A stretch of DNA of 64,000 nucleotides. Source: Streptococcus mitis subsp. hohhotensis. GTDB lineage: Bacteria; Bacillota; Bacilli; Lactobacillales; Streptococcaceae. Location: contig NZ_JAIRCA020000002.1 in NCBI RefSeq assembly GCF_020089495.2, positions 62,001 to 126,000 of the forward strand. Direction: 5' to 3'. Of the stretch, positions 40,525 to 50,726 are shown one piece after another; position 1 is the stretch's first letter; each line of letters begins with the position of its first letter. The notes beneath the pieces are model-generated. The model was given only the letters and a program-made list of their open reading frames with translations, searched no databases and was not told the origin of the DNA. Both the position numbers and the translations under genes were made by a program.

Positions 40525-43500
40525 ATGAAATTCAGTAAAAAATATATAGCAGCTGGATCAGCTGTTATCGTATCCTTGAGTCTTTGTGCTTATGCATTGA
40601 ACCAGCATCGAACGCAGGAAAATAAGGACAATAATCGTGTTTCTTATGTGGATGGCAGCCAGTCAAGTCAGAAAAGTGAAAACTTGACACCAGATCAGGT
40701 TAGCCAGAAAGAAGGAATTCAGGCTGAGCAAATTGTCATCAAAATTACAGATCAGGGCTATGTGACGTCACACGGTGATCACTATCATTACTATAACGGG
40801 AAAGTTCCTTATGACGCCCTCTTTAGTGAAGAACTTCTGATGAAGGATCCAAACTACCAACTTAAGGATGGAGATATTGTCAACGAGGTTAAGGGTGGCT
40901 ATATCATCAAGGTCGATGGAAAATATTATGTCTATTTGAAAGATGTAGCTCATGCTGATAATGTTCGAACTAAGGATGAAATCAACCGTCAAAAACAAGA
41001 ACACGTCAAAGATAATGAGAAGGTCAGCTCTGATGTTGCTGTAGCAAGGTCTCAGGGACGCTATACGACAGATGATGGTTATGTCTTTAATCCAGCTGAT
41101 ATTATCGAAGATACGGGTGATGCTTATATCGTTCCTCATGGAGGTCACTATCACTATATTCCAAAAAGTGATTTGTCTGCTAGTGAGTTAGCAGCAGCTA
41201 AAGCTCATTTAACTGGCAAAAATACGCAACCAAGTCAGCTAAGCTATTCTTCAACAGCTAGTGATAATACTAATCAAGCTATAGAGAAAGAATCAACTAG
41301 CAAGCCAGAAAGCAAAGTTGAAAATCTCCAAAGTCTATTGAAAGAACTCTACGATTCACCTAGCGACAAACGTTACAGTGAATCAGATGGTTTGGTTTTT
41401 GACCCTGCTAAGATTATCAGTCGTACACCAAATGGAGTTGCGATTCCGCATGGCGACCATTATCATTTTATTCCTTACAGTAAGCTCTCTCCTTTAGAAG
41501 AAAAGATTGCTAGAATGGTGCCTATCGGTGGTACTGGTTCTACGATTTCTACAAATGAAAAACCTAATGAAGTAGCGTCTAGTCTAGGAAGTCTTTCAAG
41601 CAGTCCATCTACTTTGAGTCATCCTTCCTTGCTTACAAATAAGGCTATCTCTTCAACATCTGATGGTTATATCTTTAATCCAAAAGATATTGTCGAAGAA
41701 ACTGCTACAGCTTATATTGTCAGACATGGTGATCATTTCCATTACATTCCTAAGTCGAATCAAATTGGGCAGCCGACTCTTCCAAACAATGGTCTAACAA
41801 CACCTTCGCCTTCTCTTCCAATCAATCCAGGAACTTCACATGAGGAACATGAAGAAGATGGGCACGGCTTTGATGCTAATCGTATTATTGCGGAAGATGA
41901 GCAAGGCTTTATTATGAGTCATGGTGATCATAACCATTACTTCTTCAAGAAGGATTTGACTGCTGATCAAATCAAGGCAGCGCAAGAACACTTGAAAGGT
42001 GTAACTCCAGCAACACCAAGCCCAGCCAATGATGATCACGATGGCGATGAGCATGACCACCATCATGGTGAAGACCATGATCATGGTTTTGATGCCAATC
42101 GTGTCATCAGTGAGGATGAACAAGGCTTTGTCATGTCACACGGAGATCACAATCATTTCTTCTTTAAGAAAGATTTGACAGCAGAGCAAATTAAGGCCGC
42201 ACAGGATCATCTGAAAACACATCATGGTGTAGAACCTGTAAAACCTCTTGCTAAAACAGTAGAGTCTTTCTCAAGAGATGCTAGTGATGAAGAAAAGATT
42301 GCTTATATCTCTAAAACTTATGGCGTTCCACTTGAAGCTATTAGAATTTCAAACGGATTCTTTGTTTTTGGAAATCCAGACCAAGCCTACGATCCAACTC
42401 ATATCCATCCCTATGCTGTTCGTAAAGAACACGTTCGACTGCCACTCCAAACTGGCAATCCAGAACTTGATTTCCTAAATGAACTCTATACCACTGCTTT
42501 GAGAGATGGTGTGTCTCCGTACAGCTTACAGGTAGAAAATGGTAGTTTTGTGATTCCTCATGGCGACCACAATCACTACATCAAGGTGCAAACTAAGGGC
42601 TATGAAGTAGCTTTGAAAAACAAGATTCCAGCTCTACAATCCAACTACCAACCTGGAGCTTTTGATGAGAAGGCAGTCTTGGAAAAAGTAGATCAACTTT
42701 TAACTGATAGCAGAAGCATCTACAAAGACAAGCCTATCGAACAAAGTCAGATTGAGTTAGCCTTAGGTCAGTTTACTGAAAACATAAAGAAACTGGCAAC
42801 TAATTCTACAGCAGGTTATCTTGCGACACTGGATCTCTTTGATAAGCAATATATCCATATTGATGAAAGTGTCAAACCTGTTGAAACAAGTGATTTAGAT
42901 AAGAAATATCAGGCCTTGATTGATAAAATCAATACACTGGATACAGACTCTTATGGACTTCCAAAGAAAGATCTTCTCGTTCGACTCCAAGAAGCTAAAT
43001 TGGCTAAAGATGAGGCTGGTTTAGCAGCGGTTGAATCACAACTTCAAGCCTTGCAAGACTTTAATGACCGAACAGGTGTTACAACTGTGGAATACATCAA
43101 GTACTTCTACGAACACGTAAATGACGGTCGTTTGAGTGATGAACTTCGAAACAAAGTAGCTCAGTTGACTTGGACTTTGTATCAATCTCAATCCTTCCTT
43201 AAGGCAGCAGAATTGAACAAATTATTCCCAAGTATCTATCAGGCAAAACAAGAAGTGGAAGAAGCTTTGAAAGCTCAGCCAACTACTGCGAAATCAAGTC
43301 AGACAGTTCTAGATACTGAAAAAGTTGATAATCAAAGTGCCAAGACAGCTATTTATGGCTTCTTGAAAGAATTGTACGGAGACTTTATGCCTGAAGAGCA
43401 TATGAATCATGTCAGCAAGGAACAAGTAGAAAGTCTTTTGAGCAAGGCAACTCAACTCTTAGAGCAAATCCAAGAAGAAGGAATCAGACAATCTTTGGGA

Positions 43501-44052
43501 GAAGAAGTAGAAAATCTCAAAGCTGCTACAAACAAGGCTGATGCAGACTTGGATGAAGTAAACAGTCAGGTAAAAGATGTCTTGACTCGTATCGCTAGTG
43601 TCCTTCAACAAGAGAAGGAAAATGCTGATCAAGATCCTCAGACACTTGTACTCTATCAAAAACTTTACGATATCCTCATGTCACTTCATGCTTACTTAGA
43701 AAACAATAAGGGTTCTGACGCGGACTTTGATAAGGTAGATGCTTTACTAGATCAACTTTCTGCTAAGAGTAAAGATAAGGCTGCTTTACTTGAATTGACA
43801 AAAGCTATTCTGATCTTGAATCAAGAAATCAAGTCAAAATCAAGAGCGAGTGAAGAAGCAAGTCCAGAAACAAATGGTGATAAGACAAGTCCCGAAACTG
43901 AAACATCAGCAACTGCGGAATCTAACAGTGAAACTGCTAGCGACGAAAACAAACCGAGCAACGCAACAGATTCTAAACCTGCTGAATCAACTTCAGAAAA
44001 GGAAACAGCAGAATCTACAACAAGTGCTGGAAATCAAGAAAAACCAGCATAA
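40525..44052 (+). CDS. Histidine triad surface protein, PhtE-like N-terminus
   Basis: 1175 residues. A signal-like hydrophobic N-terminus (about 5-26) is followed by the extracellular part with seven HxxHxH triads near 83, 205, 309, 400, 465, 538 and 679. Pht proteins bind zinc at the cell surface and help AdcAII. The first about 480 residues look very like pneumococcal PhtE. The C-terminal 500 residues are helical (coiled-coil rich) and end in a Ser/Thr/Glu-rich tail without LPXTG, unlike PhtE as I know it. Units 5 and 6 are a tandem duplication joined by a His/Asp-rich linker (about 500-515). Confidence 0.9.
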   Translation: MKFSKKYIAAGSAVIVSLSLCAYALNQHRTQENKDNNRVSYVDGSQSSQKSENLTPDQVSQKEGIQAEQIVIKITDQGYVTSHGDHYHYYNGKVPYDALFSEELLMKDPNYQLKDGDIVNEVKGGYIIKVDGKYYVYLKDVAHADNVRTKDEINRQKQEHVKDNEKVSSDVAVARSQGRYTTDDGYVFNPADIIEDTGDAYIVPHGGHYHYIPKSDLSASELAAAKAHLTGKNTQPSQLSYSSTASDNTNQAIEKESTSKPESKVENLQSLLKELYDSPSDKRYSESDGLVFDPAKIISRTPNGVAIPHGDHYHFIPYSKLSPLEEKIARMVPIGGTGSTISTNEKPNEVASSLGSLSSSPSTLSHPSLLTNKAISSTSDGYIFNPKDIVEETATAYIVRHGDHFHYIPKSNQIGQPTLPNNGLTTPSPSLPINPGTSHEEHEEDGHGFDANRIIAEDEQGFIMSHGDHNHYFFKKDLTADQIKAAQEHLKGVTPATPSPANDDHDGDEHDHHHGEDHDHGFDANRVISEDEQGFVMSHGDHNHFFFKKDLTAEQIKAAQDHLKTHHGVEPVKPLAKTVESFSRDASDEEKIAYISKTYGVPLEAIRISNGFFVFGNPDQAYDPTHIHPYAVRKEHVRLPLQTGNPELDFLNELYTTALRDGVSPYSLQVENGSFVIPHGDHNHYIKVQTKGYEVALKNKIPALQSNYQPGAFDEKAVLEKVDQLLTDSRSIYKDKPIEQSQIELALGQFTENIKKLATNSTAGYLATLDLFDKQYIHIDESVKPVETSDLDKKYQALIDKINTLDTDSYGLPKKDLLVRLQEAKLAKDEAGLAAVESQLQALQDFNDRTGVTTVEYIKYFYEHVNDGRLSDELRNKVAQLTWTLYQSQSFLKAAELNKLFPSIYQAKQEVEEALKAQPTTAKSSQTVLDTEKVDNQSAKTAIYGFLKELYGDFMPEEHMNHVSKEQVESLLSKATQLLEQIQEEGIRQSLGEEVENLKAATNKADADLDEVNSQVKDVLTRIASVLQQEKENADQDPQTLVLYQKLYDILMSLHAYLENNKGSDADFDKVDALLDQLSAKSKDKAALLELTKAILILNQEIKSKSRASEEASPETNGDKTSPETETSATAESNSETASDENKPSNATDSKPAESTSEKETAESTTSAGNQEKPA

Positions 44053-44159
44053 TAAAAAAGTTGGTAGATAAAAAAGTTTGTGGTCGTAGATCTAGGAGAT
44101 TTTCCAATTCAAGGCTGTTTCCTATTTCTCATTGTAATTATAAACCATGGTAAGATAAG

Positions 44160-44197
44160 AAAACGAGCATTTCCAACCGAGGAGGTGCTCGTTTTTT
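44160..44197 (+). terminator. Terminator after the histidine triad gene
   Basis: AAAACGAGCA and TGCTCGTTTT form a 10-bp stem with a T tract. The remaining bases up to 44325 show nothing. Confidence 0.8.
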
Positions 44198-44325
44198 GAT
44201 AGTTAGAAGTAGTTTTTATCCGTCTATTTAGAGTTGATTACAAGAAATTATTGACTTGAATGTGGATATAAGATTTATTCACTGATTATAATGTTTAAAT
44301 AGCGCTCCAAAGCAAAGAATTATCC

Positions 44326-45858
44326 TCATGAGTATGAATCTTCTAAATTAACTACCTCCAGACAGTGTTCTGTCAAGCTATAGATGATCGAACAGACCTC
44401 TTTTAAGAAACGACGGTCATGTGAAACAGTGATGAGACCGCCTGGATAGGTTGCAAAGAGTTTTCTGATTTGGGGTTGAGAAGTGGGAGAAAAGTTTCGT
44501 GTGGGTTCATCCAGAAGGAGAAAGTTTGGTTTTCGTAGCACTAAATCCAAAAGCAGGAGTTTTCCCTGTTGTCCGCCAGATAAGGAGCGAATTTGATGCT
44601 GCATTTCTGGATAACTGAAATTGAGACTAGCTAAGTGGGATTGGATTTTCTGCAGTTCCTCTTTTTCCCCAGTTTTGCTGAGATAGGCTATTGGTGATAA
44701 ATCCAATTGCAGTTTTTTGTGGTAATCTTGTGGCATAAAACCAAGCGAAATCTCTCTTTTATCATTAAGAAGTTGCTGTAACTTGGCTAACAGAGTTGAT
44801 TTCCCAATACCATTTGGGCCGATGATACCGATTTTTTCTTGGCCACGGACAGTTAGTTGTAGTCCCTGAGACAAAATTCGCTCGCCGATGGACAAATTTT
44901 CTTTTTCCAGTTGGATTAAGACTTTAGAAGCCGGTAATGGCTGTATATCTGAGAAGAAAAGTCTGATTTCTTCCTCTTCAAGTGGTTTTTGGGTCATAGA
45001 CTGAGCTGCCTTTTCAATACGTTTTTCTTGAGAGAGAACATTTTTCATCTTTTTAGCTAATAAGCGACCGGCAGTACTGTCTTTGGTAGCTCGAAGGGCA
45101 GTTTCTACATTTTGCTTGACTCGGCGATGCTTTTTCATGGTTTTGTCATAGGCTCTCTGGTCGTTAGCAGCTTGCTGGCTTTGTCTGACAAAATTAGCCT
45201 TTCTCTGCTCACTATAGCAATCATAGTCTAAATGCTCTACTAACGTTTCTGCTTCTTTACGGTGCTTGACCAGTCGCAAGTGGACAATAGTGTCTGCCGT
45301 TTGAGAAAGAAAGTCTTCATCATGGGAAATGAAAATAACAGTTTGTCTAATATTTTGAATCTGATTTTTTAGCCAATCAACCGTCTCAAGGTCTAGGTCA
45401 TTTGAAGGTTCATCTAAAAATAGGATTTCAAAGGGTTTAGCTAACTCATGGATGAGCTGAATTTTCAAAGCTTCGCCCCCTGATAGACTGCCAATCTTTT
45501 GGTCGCTAGCAAATCGATTGCTATCAAAATGCAATTCCTCAGCCAAACGATAGAGGACACTGTAATCTAAATCAATAGTATCTAAAAAGAAGTAGTCGTG
45601 TAAAGTTTTCTTTTTCAGGTCCTCAGGGACTTTTTGAGGAATGTAGGATATTGATTGATAATCAGATTGAATGTCTCCCCTGATAGTGAAATCAGGCAAA
45701 GCTTCCCCCATTAGAGTTTTAAGCAAGGTTGATTTGCCATTTCCTTCTTCGCCAATAATAGCTAGCTTTTCCCCGTCTTGGATGGTCATGTTTAAGTCTG
45801 AGACAAGGTCTCGTAAATCTTTATTTTGTGTGATGGTCAGGTGATTGATTTTTATCAT
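44326..45858 (-). CDS. ABC-F family ATPase
   Basis: 510 residues with two ABC domains and no membrane segment: Walker A GEEGNGKST and GPNGIGKST, signatures LSGGE and LSGGQ, and an interdomain linker with basic helices. ABC-F proteins act on the ribosome; some give antibiotic resistance, others are housekeeping. ATG 45858 is chosen because AGAAAGGGC lies upstream; in-frame extension to 45924 has no RBS. Its leader carries a hairpin with T-run and a BOX, which suggests attenuation. Substrate drug, if any, is unknown. Confidence 0.87.
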   Translation of the reverse strand: MIKINHLTITQNKDLRDLVSDLNMTIQDGEKLAIIGEEGNGKSTLLKTLMGEALPDFTIRGDIQSDYQSISYIPQKVPEDLKKKTLHDYFFLDTIDLDYSVLYRLAEELHFDSNRFASDQKIGSLSGGEALKIQLIHELAKPFEILFLDEPSNDLDLETVDWLKNQIQNIRQTVIFISHDEDFLSQTADTIVHLRLVKHRKEAETLVEHLDYDCYSEQRKANFVRQSQQAANDQRAYDKTMKKHRRVKQNVETALRATKDSTAGRLLAKKMKNVLSQEKRIEKAAQSMTQKPLEEEEIRLFFSDIQPLPASKVLIQLEKENLSIGERILSQGLQLTVRGQEKIGIIGPNGIGKSTLLAKLQQLLNDKREISLGFMPQDYHKKLQLDLSPIAYLSKTGEKEELQKIQSHLASLNFSYPEMQHQIRSLSGGQQGKLLLLDLVLRKPNFLLLDEPTRNFSPTSQPQIRKLFATYPGGLITVSHDRRFLKEVCSIIYSLTEHCLEVVNLEDSYS

Positions 45859-45894
45859 ATGATTGCCCTTTCTAGAATGTTCATAGTGCATAAC

Positions 45895-45922
45895 AAAAAG
45901 CTCTACTTTACCTAGTAGAGCC
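45895..45922 (-). promoter_or_regulatory. Hairpin with T-run in the ABC-F leader (possible attenuator)
   Basis: GCTCTAC and GTAGAGC form a 7-bp stem; on the minus strand it is followed by TTTTTG, 37 bases before the ABC-F ATG. It could be a premature terminator, as known for several ABC-F resistance genes, or the terminator of something now lost. Confidence 0.55.
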
Positions 45923-45948
45923 AAAGTTTATGTCAAAAAACTCTATTA

Positions 45949-46101
45949 ATACTCTTCGAAAATCTCTTCAAACCACGTCAGCGTCGCCTTACCGTAGATA
46001 TATGTAACTGACTTCGTCAGTCTTATCTACAACCTCAAAGCAGTGCTTTGAGCAACCTGCGGCTAGCTTCCTAGTTTGCTTTTTGATTTTCATTGAGTAT
46101 A
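45949..46101 (-). repeat. BOX element upstream of the ABC-F gene
   Basis: About 153 bp, same orientation as the copy at 38048, with one boxB unit. It lies between the ABC-F leader hairpin and the broken gene at 46282. Confidence 0.93.
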
Positions 46102-46281
46102 AAATGCCAGAAGAAAGAGCATAAAAGAGCACACAAAAAGAGACAAAAACAAGATCTACTAAATAAAGGTTCTTTATTTGATAGACTTAGTTGTTCATGT
46201 CTCCATTACCTCCGAGTATTAGTATCTTTATACTATACCTTTAAGGAAATTTTGTCAACAGAAAACTGGAAATTCTATGCT
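46102..46281. other. Intergenic stretch, no gene
   Basis: AT-rich. One small inverted repeat (AAATAAAG/CTTTATTT near 46168) is visible. A 69-codon frame here has no RBS and an odd Lys-rich composition, so I do not call it. Confidence 0.4.
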
Positions 46282-46622
46282 CTAAAATCCATAGAGAGTT
46301 AGTACGTGTTTGACATGCTCGTAATGGAACTTGTCATAGTTGCGCCAAGCGGTACGTGCTTGATCGTTTAGTTTTAGGCTACCTAATCCAATCAGAAGAC
46401 TGGTGCGTTGGTAAAATTTCTCAAGGTCGATTAAGATACTGTTGTTCAACTTTTCCGCTTTTTTGAGCTCTTGCAGAGTAGTATTTAGCAGCTCTTGCAG
46501 TCGAATATCATCTGCCGTACCTTGTTTACAGTTTTGGTAGCTTTTATTTAACTCGGATAGGAGTTGGGTTGCATTTGTAATGAGTTCTTTGGGGCATCAT
46601 CCTTGCTATCATGTATTCTTGC
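46282..46622 (-). pseudogene. Broken gene of unknown family
   Basis: The minus strand codes for about 102 helical residues ending at TAG 46282-46284, with KELITNATQLLSELN at the start and QARTAWRNYDKF near the end. One base earlier, in another frame, HDSKDDAPK joins naturally onto KELIT, so a single-base shift near 46591 is likely. No start codon or RBS lies upstream before a TAG at 46623-46625. It seems to be the C-terminal part of a frameshifted, 5'-truncated gene. I do not recognise the family. Confidence 0.5.
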
Positions 46623-46714
46623 CTATAGTATAGCACCAAAAAATATAGTGATAAATATATTAAAAAATCGAATGTTAATTACAAAGTTTGGTGGGCTGAT
46701 TTGTAGCCTTTTCA

Positions 46715-46723
46715 TGGTATAAT
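46715..46723 (+). promoter_or_regulatory. Extended -10 promoter of yceD-nth
   Basis: TGGTATAAT, 28 bases before the ATG, with TGGAGGAAG as RBS. Confidence 0.65.
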
Positions 46724-46751
46724 CAAGAGAGTAAATCTTTATGGAGGAAGT

Positions 46752-47294
46752 ATGAAATTAAATATTCAAGAAATTCGTAAGCAGTCTGAAGGCTTGCATT
46801 TTGAACAAACCTTAGACCTAGCCGCAGACCTACGTGCACGTAATCAAGAAATTTTAGATGTAAAAGATATCCTTGCAGTTGGGAAAGTACAGTACGAAGA
46901 CCGTATGTATTTCTTAGATTATCAGTTGTCTTACACCATTGTCCTTGCTTCAAGTCGTAGTATGGAGCCAGTTGAGTTAGTTGAATCTTATCCAGTAACG
47001 GAAGTTTTCATGGAAGGTGCAACTAACCAACTAGATCAGGAAGTTTTAGACGATGATTTGGTCTTGCCTATCGAAAATGGAGAACTTGACCTTGCTGAGA
47101 GCGTGTCAGACAATATCCTACTAAACATTCCTATCAAGGTCTTGACGGCTGAAGAAGAGGCTGGTCAAGGATTTGTTTCAGGAAATGACTGGCAAATCAT
47201 GACAGAAGAAGAATACCAAGCTCAACAAGCAGTTAAGAAAGAAGAAAACAGTCCTTTTGCTGGCTTGCAAGGACTATTTGATGGAGACGAATAA
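46752..47294 (+). CDS. YceD/DUF177 family protein
   Basis: 180 residues of the DUF177 (YceD) family, conserved features being the N-terminal sheet, EVFMEGATNQ and an acidic C-terminal half with DDLVLPIENGELDLAE. In many bacteria yceD precedes rpmF and may aid 23S rRNA or large-subunit formation. Here it is followed, with overlap of one base, by nth instead, and it lacks a C-terminal zinc motif. Role unknown. Confidence 0.83.
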   Translation: MKLNIQEIRKQSEGLHFEQTLDLAADLRARNQEILDVKDILAVGKVQYEDRMYFLDYQLSYTIVLASSRSMEPVELVESYPVTEVFMEGATNQLDQEVLDDDLVLPIENGELDLAESVSDNILLNIPIKVLTAEEEAGQGFVSGNDWQIMTEEEYQAQQAVKKEENSPFAGLQGLFDGDE

Positions 47295-47923
47295 TGGTCT
47301 TGTCAAAAAAACGAGCACGAAAGGTGCTAGAAGAAATCATTGCTCTTTTTCCAGATGCCAAGCCCAGTCTTGATTTTACCAATCATTTTGAACTCTTGGT
47401 TGCGGTCATGTTGTCAGCCCAGACGACGGATGCAGCGGTAAATAAGGCCACACCAGGTCTCTTTGCTGCCTTTCCAACGCCACAAGCCATGTCTGTTGCG
47501 ACAGAGGGTGAGATTGCTTCACACATTTCTCGCCTGGGACTGTATCGGAATAAGGCTAAATTTCTAAAAAAATGTGCTCAACAACTACTAGACGATTTTG
47601 ATGGTCAAGTCCCTCAGACACGTGAAGAATTAGAAAGTTTAGCAGGTGTTGGTCGCAAGACGGCCAATGTTGTCATGAGTGTGGGATTTGGGATTCCAGC
47701 TTTTGCAGTGGATACTCATGTGGAGCGTATTTGTAAGCACCACGATATCGTTAAAAAGTCAGCGACACCACTTGAGGTGGAAAAGCGGGTCATGGATATC
47801 TTGCCACCGGAGCAGTGGTTAGCAGCCCATCAGGCTATGATTTATTTTGGAAGAGCCATTTGTCATCCTAAAAATCCAGAGTGTGACCAGTACCCACAGT
47901 TATATGATTTTAGCAATTTATAA
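47294..47923 (+). CDS. nth: Endonuclease III lacking a complete Fe-S site
   Basis: 209 residues of the HhH-GPD DNA glycosylase superfamily. Nth excises oxidised pyrimidines and nicks the abasic site. The helix-hairpin-helix LAGVGRKTANVV has the catalytic lysine, and AVDTHVERICKH has the catalytic aspartate. The C-terminal cluster loop, normally C-x6-C-x2-C-x5-C, reads CHPKNPECDQYPQLYDF: only two of four cysteines remain, so a 4Fe-4S cluster cannot form. The ATG overlaps the yceD stop. Confidence 0.93.
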   Translation: MVLSKKRARKVLEEIIALFPDAKPSLDFTNHFELLVAVMLSAQTTDAAVNKATPGLFAAFPTPQAMSVATEGEIASHISRLGLYRNKAKFLKKCAQQLLDDFDGQVPQTREELESLAGVGRKTANVVMSVGFGIPAFAVDTHVERICKHHDIVKKSATPLEVEKRVMDILPPEQWLAAHQAMIYFGRAICHPKNPECDQYPQLYDFSNL

Positions 47924-47946
47924 GATGGGGTTTCAAAAGTTTTTGC

Positions 47947-47975
47947 TTGATTTTAAGCATGCTTTGTGCTATAGT
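47947..47975 (+). promoter_or_regulatory. Promoter of the pyr operon
   Basis: TTGATT (47947-47952) and TATAGT (47970-47975), 17-base spacer, with TGc before the -10. Confidence 0.7.
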
Positions 47976-48000
47976 AATTGATAATTAAATATTCCTTTAA

Positions 48001-48655
<655 letters not shown>

Positions 48656-48673
48656 AAAGCTAAAGGAGTAGCC

Positions 48674-49597
48674 ATGTCAGAAAATCAACAAGCATTGAAC
48701 CATGTGGTATCCATGGAAGACCTCACTGTCGATCAAGTGATGAAATTGATCAAGCGAGGAATAGAGTTTAAAAACGGTGCTCAACTTCCTTATGAAGACC
48801 ATCCGATTGTCTCCAATCTTTTCTTTGAGGATTCTACACGGACGCATAAGTCCTTTGAAGTGGCAGAGATTAAACTGGGATTGGAACGACTTGACTTTGA
48901 TGTGAAAACTAGTTCGGTTAATAAGGGTGAGACACTTTATGATACCATTTTGACTCTGTCTGCTTTAGGAGTTGATGTCTGTGTGATTCGCCACCCTGAG
49001 GTCGACTACTACAGAGAGTTAATTGCTAGTTCGACGATTACGACTTCCATAATCAATGGTGGAGATGGTTCGGGACAACACCCTAGCCAAAGCTTGCTGG
49101 ATTTGATGACTATTTATGAGGAATTTGGTCACTTTGAGGGTCTCAAGGTTGCGATTGCAGGTGACTTGGACCACTCACGCGTTGCCAAATCCAATATGCA
49201 GATTTTGAAACGCTTGGGAGCTGAACTTTACTTTGCTGGACCTGAGGAATGGAGAAGTCAAGAGTTTGCAGACTATGGACAGTTTGTAACCATTGATGAA
49301 ATCATTGATCAGGTGGATGTCATGATGTTTCTCCGTGTGCAACATGAACGTCATGATAGTGGAGCTGTCTTTTCAAAAGAAGACTACCATGCCCAACATG
49401 GCCTGACTCAAGAACGTTATGACCGTTTGAAAGAAACAGCAATCCTCATGCACCCAGCCCCAGTCAATCGTGATGTAGAAATCGCAGATCACTTGGTTGA
49501 AGCACCAAAATCACGGATTGTCCAACAAATGACCAATGGTGTCTTTGTTAGAATGGCAATCTTAGAATCCGTACTGGCGAGTAGAAACGCCAACTAA
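48674..49597 (+). CDS. pyrB: Aspartate carbamoyltransferase catalytic subunit
   Basis: 307 residues catalysing carbamoyl phosphate plus aspartate to carbamoyl aspartate, the committed step of pyrimidine synthesis. The phosphate loop [11 protein letters not shown] (about 53-63), SVNKGET and [10 protein letters not shown] are visible. No regulatory chain (pyrI) is present, as in Bacillus. AAAGGAG precedes the ATG. Confidence 0.96.
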   Translation: MSENQQALNHVVSMEDLTVDQVMKLIKRGIEFKNGAQLPYEDHPIVSNLFFEDSTRTHKSFEVAEIKLGLERLDFDVKTSSVNKGETLYDTILTLSALGVDVCVIRHPEVDYYRELIASSTITTSIINGGDGSGQHPSQSLLDLMTIYEEFGHFEGLKVAIAGDLDHSRVAKSNMQILKRLGAELYFAGPEEWRSQEFADYGQFVTIDEIIDQVDVMMFLRVQHERHDSGAVFSKEDYHAQHGLTQERYDRLKETAILMHPAPVNRDVEIADHLVEAPKSRIVQQMTNGVFVRMAILESVLASRNAN

Positions 49598-49646
49598 AAC
49601 ACAAGACGTTAAAAGACGCCAGTGAGCGTCCACGAGAGGTGAAAAT

Positions 49647-50726
49647 ATGACAAAAAGACTTCTAGTACTAGAAGATGGCACAGTTTTTGAAGGCAAGGCC
49701 TTCGGAGCAGATATTGATGTAACAGGCGAAATCGTCTTTAATACAGGGATGACCGGCTACCAAGAATCCATTACAGACCAGTCTTATAATGGACAAATCT
49801 TGACCTTTACTTATCCTTTGGTGGGAAATTATGGAATTAACCGTGATGATTACGAATCCATTATTCCAACTTGTAAGGGAGTCGTTGTTTTTGAAGAAGC
49901 ACGTAGAGCTAGCAACTGGCGCAACCAAATGACGCTAGATGAATTTTTGAAAGCCAAGAAAATTCCGGGTATTTCCGGGATTGATACGCGTGCACTTACC
50001 AAGATTATCCGTAAGCATGGTACCATGCGTGCAACTTTGACTCATGTTGGGGACAGCATGGATCATGTGACGGACCAGCTCCAAGCAACAGTTTTGCCGA
50101 CAGACAATATCAAGCAGGTTTCTACTAAAACATCCTATCCAGCTCCAGGAGTTGGTTTGAGCGTGGTGCTAGTGGACTTTGGTCTCAAGCACTCAATCTT
50201 ACGTGAACTTTCTAAGCGTAATTGTAACGTGACGGTTGTTCCTTATTCGACAACGGCAGAAGAAATTCTCCATCTCAATCCTGACGGAGTTATGTTGTCA
50301 AATGGTCCAGGTAACCCCGAAGATGTTCCACAGGCACTGGATATGATTCGCGGTGTACAAGGAAAAATTCCAATCTTTGGTATTTGTATGGGACACCAAC
50401 TCTTTGCTATGGCAAACGGGGCTAAGACTTACAAGATGAAGTTTGGTCACCGTGGATTTAACCACGCGGTACGTGAAATTGCTACAGGACGTGTGGATTT
50501 TACAAGTCAAAACCATGGTTATGCAGTCAGCCGTGAGGATTTGCCAGAGCATTTGATTATCACCCACGAAGAAATCAATGACAAGTCAGTTGAAGGAGTT
50601 CGTCACAGATACCAACCTGCTTTCTCTGTTCAATACCATCCAGATGCAGCCCCTGGTCCACACGACGCAAGCTACCTATTTGATGAGTTTATCGAGATGA
50701 TGGAAGCTTTTAAACAATCAAACTAA
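49647..50726 (+). CDS. carA: Carbamoyl-phosphate synthase small subunit
   Basis: 359 residues. CarA hydrolyses glutamine and passes ammonia to CarB. The glutaminase nucleophile is C247 in FGICMGHQ, and the catalytic histidine lies in QYHPDAAPG, where the usual glutamate of HPEA is replaced by aspartate. GAGAGGTG gives an RBS. A 447-base gap with complex structure separates it from carB. Confidence 0.95.
   Translation: MTKRLLVLEDGTVFEGKAFGADIDVTGEIVFNTGMTGYQESITDQSYNGQILTFTYPLVGNYGINRDDYESIIPTCKGVVVFEEARRASNWRNQMTLDEFLKAKKIPGISGIDTRALTKIIRKHGTMRATLTHVGDSMDHVTDQLQATVLPTDNIKQVSTKTSYPAPGVGLSVVLVDFGLKHSILRELSKRNCNVTVVPYSTTAEEILHLNPDGVMLSNGPGNPEDVPQALDMIRGVQGKIPIFGICMGHQLFAMANGAKTYKMKFGHRGFNHAVREIATGRVDFTSQNHGYAVSREDLPEHLIITHEEINDKSVEGVRHRYQPAFSVQYHPDAAPGPHDASYLFDEFIEMMEAFKQSN

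Noticed and set aside
45859-45924. N-terminal extension of the ABC-F protein by 22 residues
   Set aside because: The extension would be encoded by the hairpin with T-run and lacks an RBS; ABC-F proteins normally begin at the MIKI-type strand directly before the first ABC domain.
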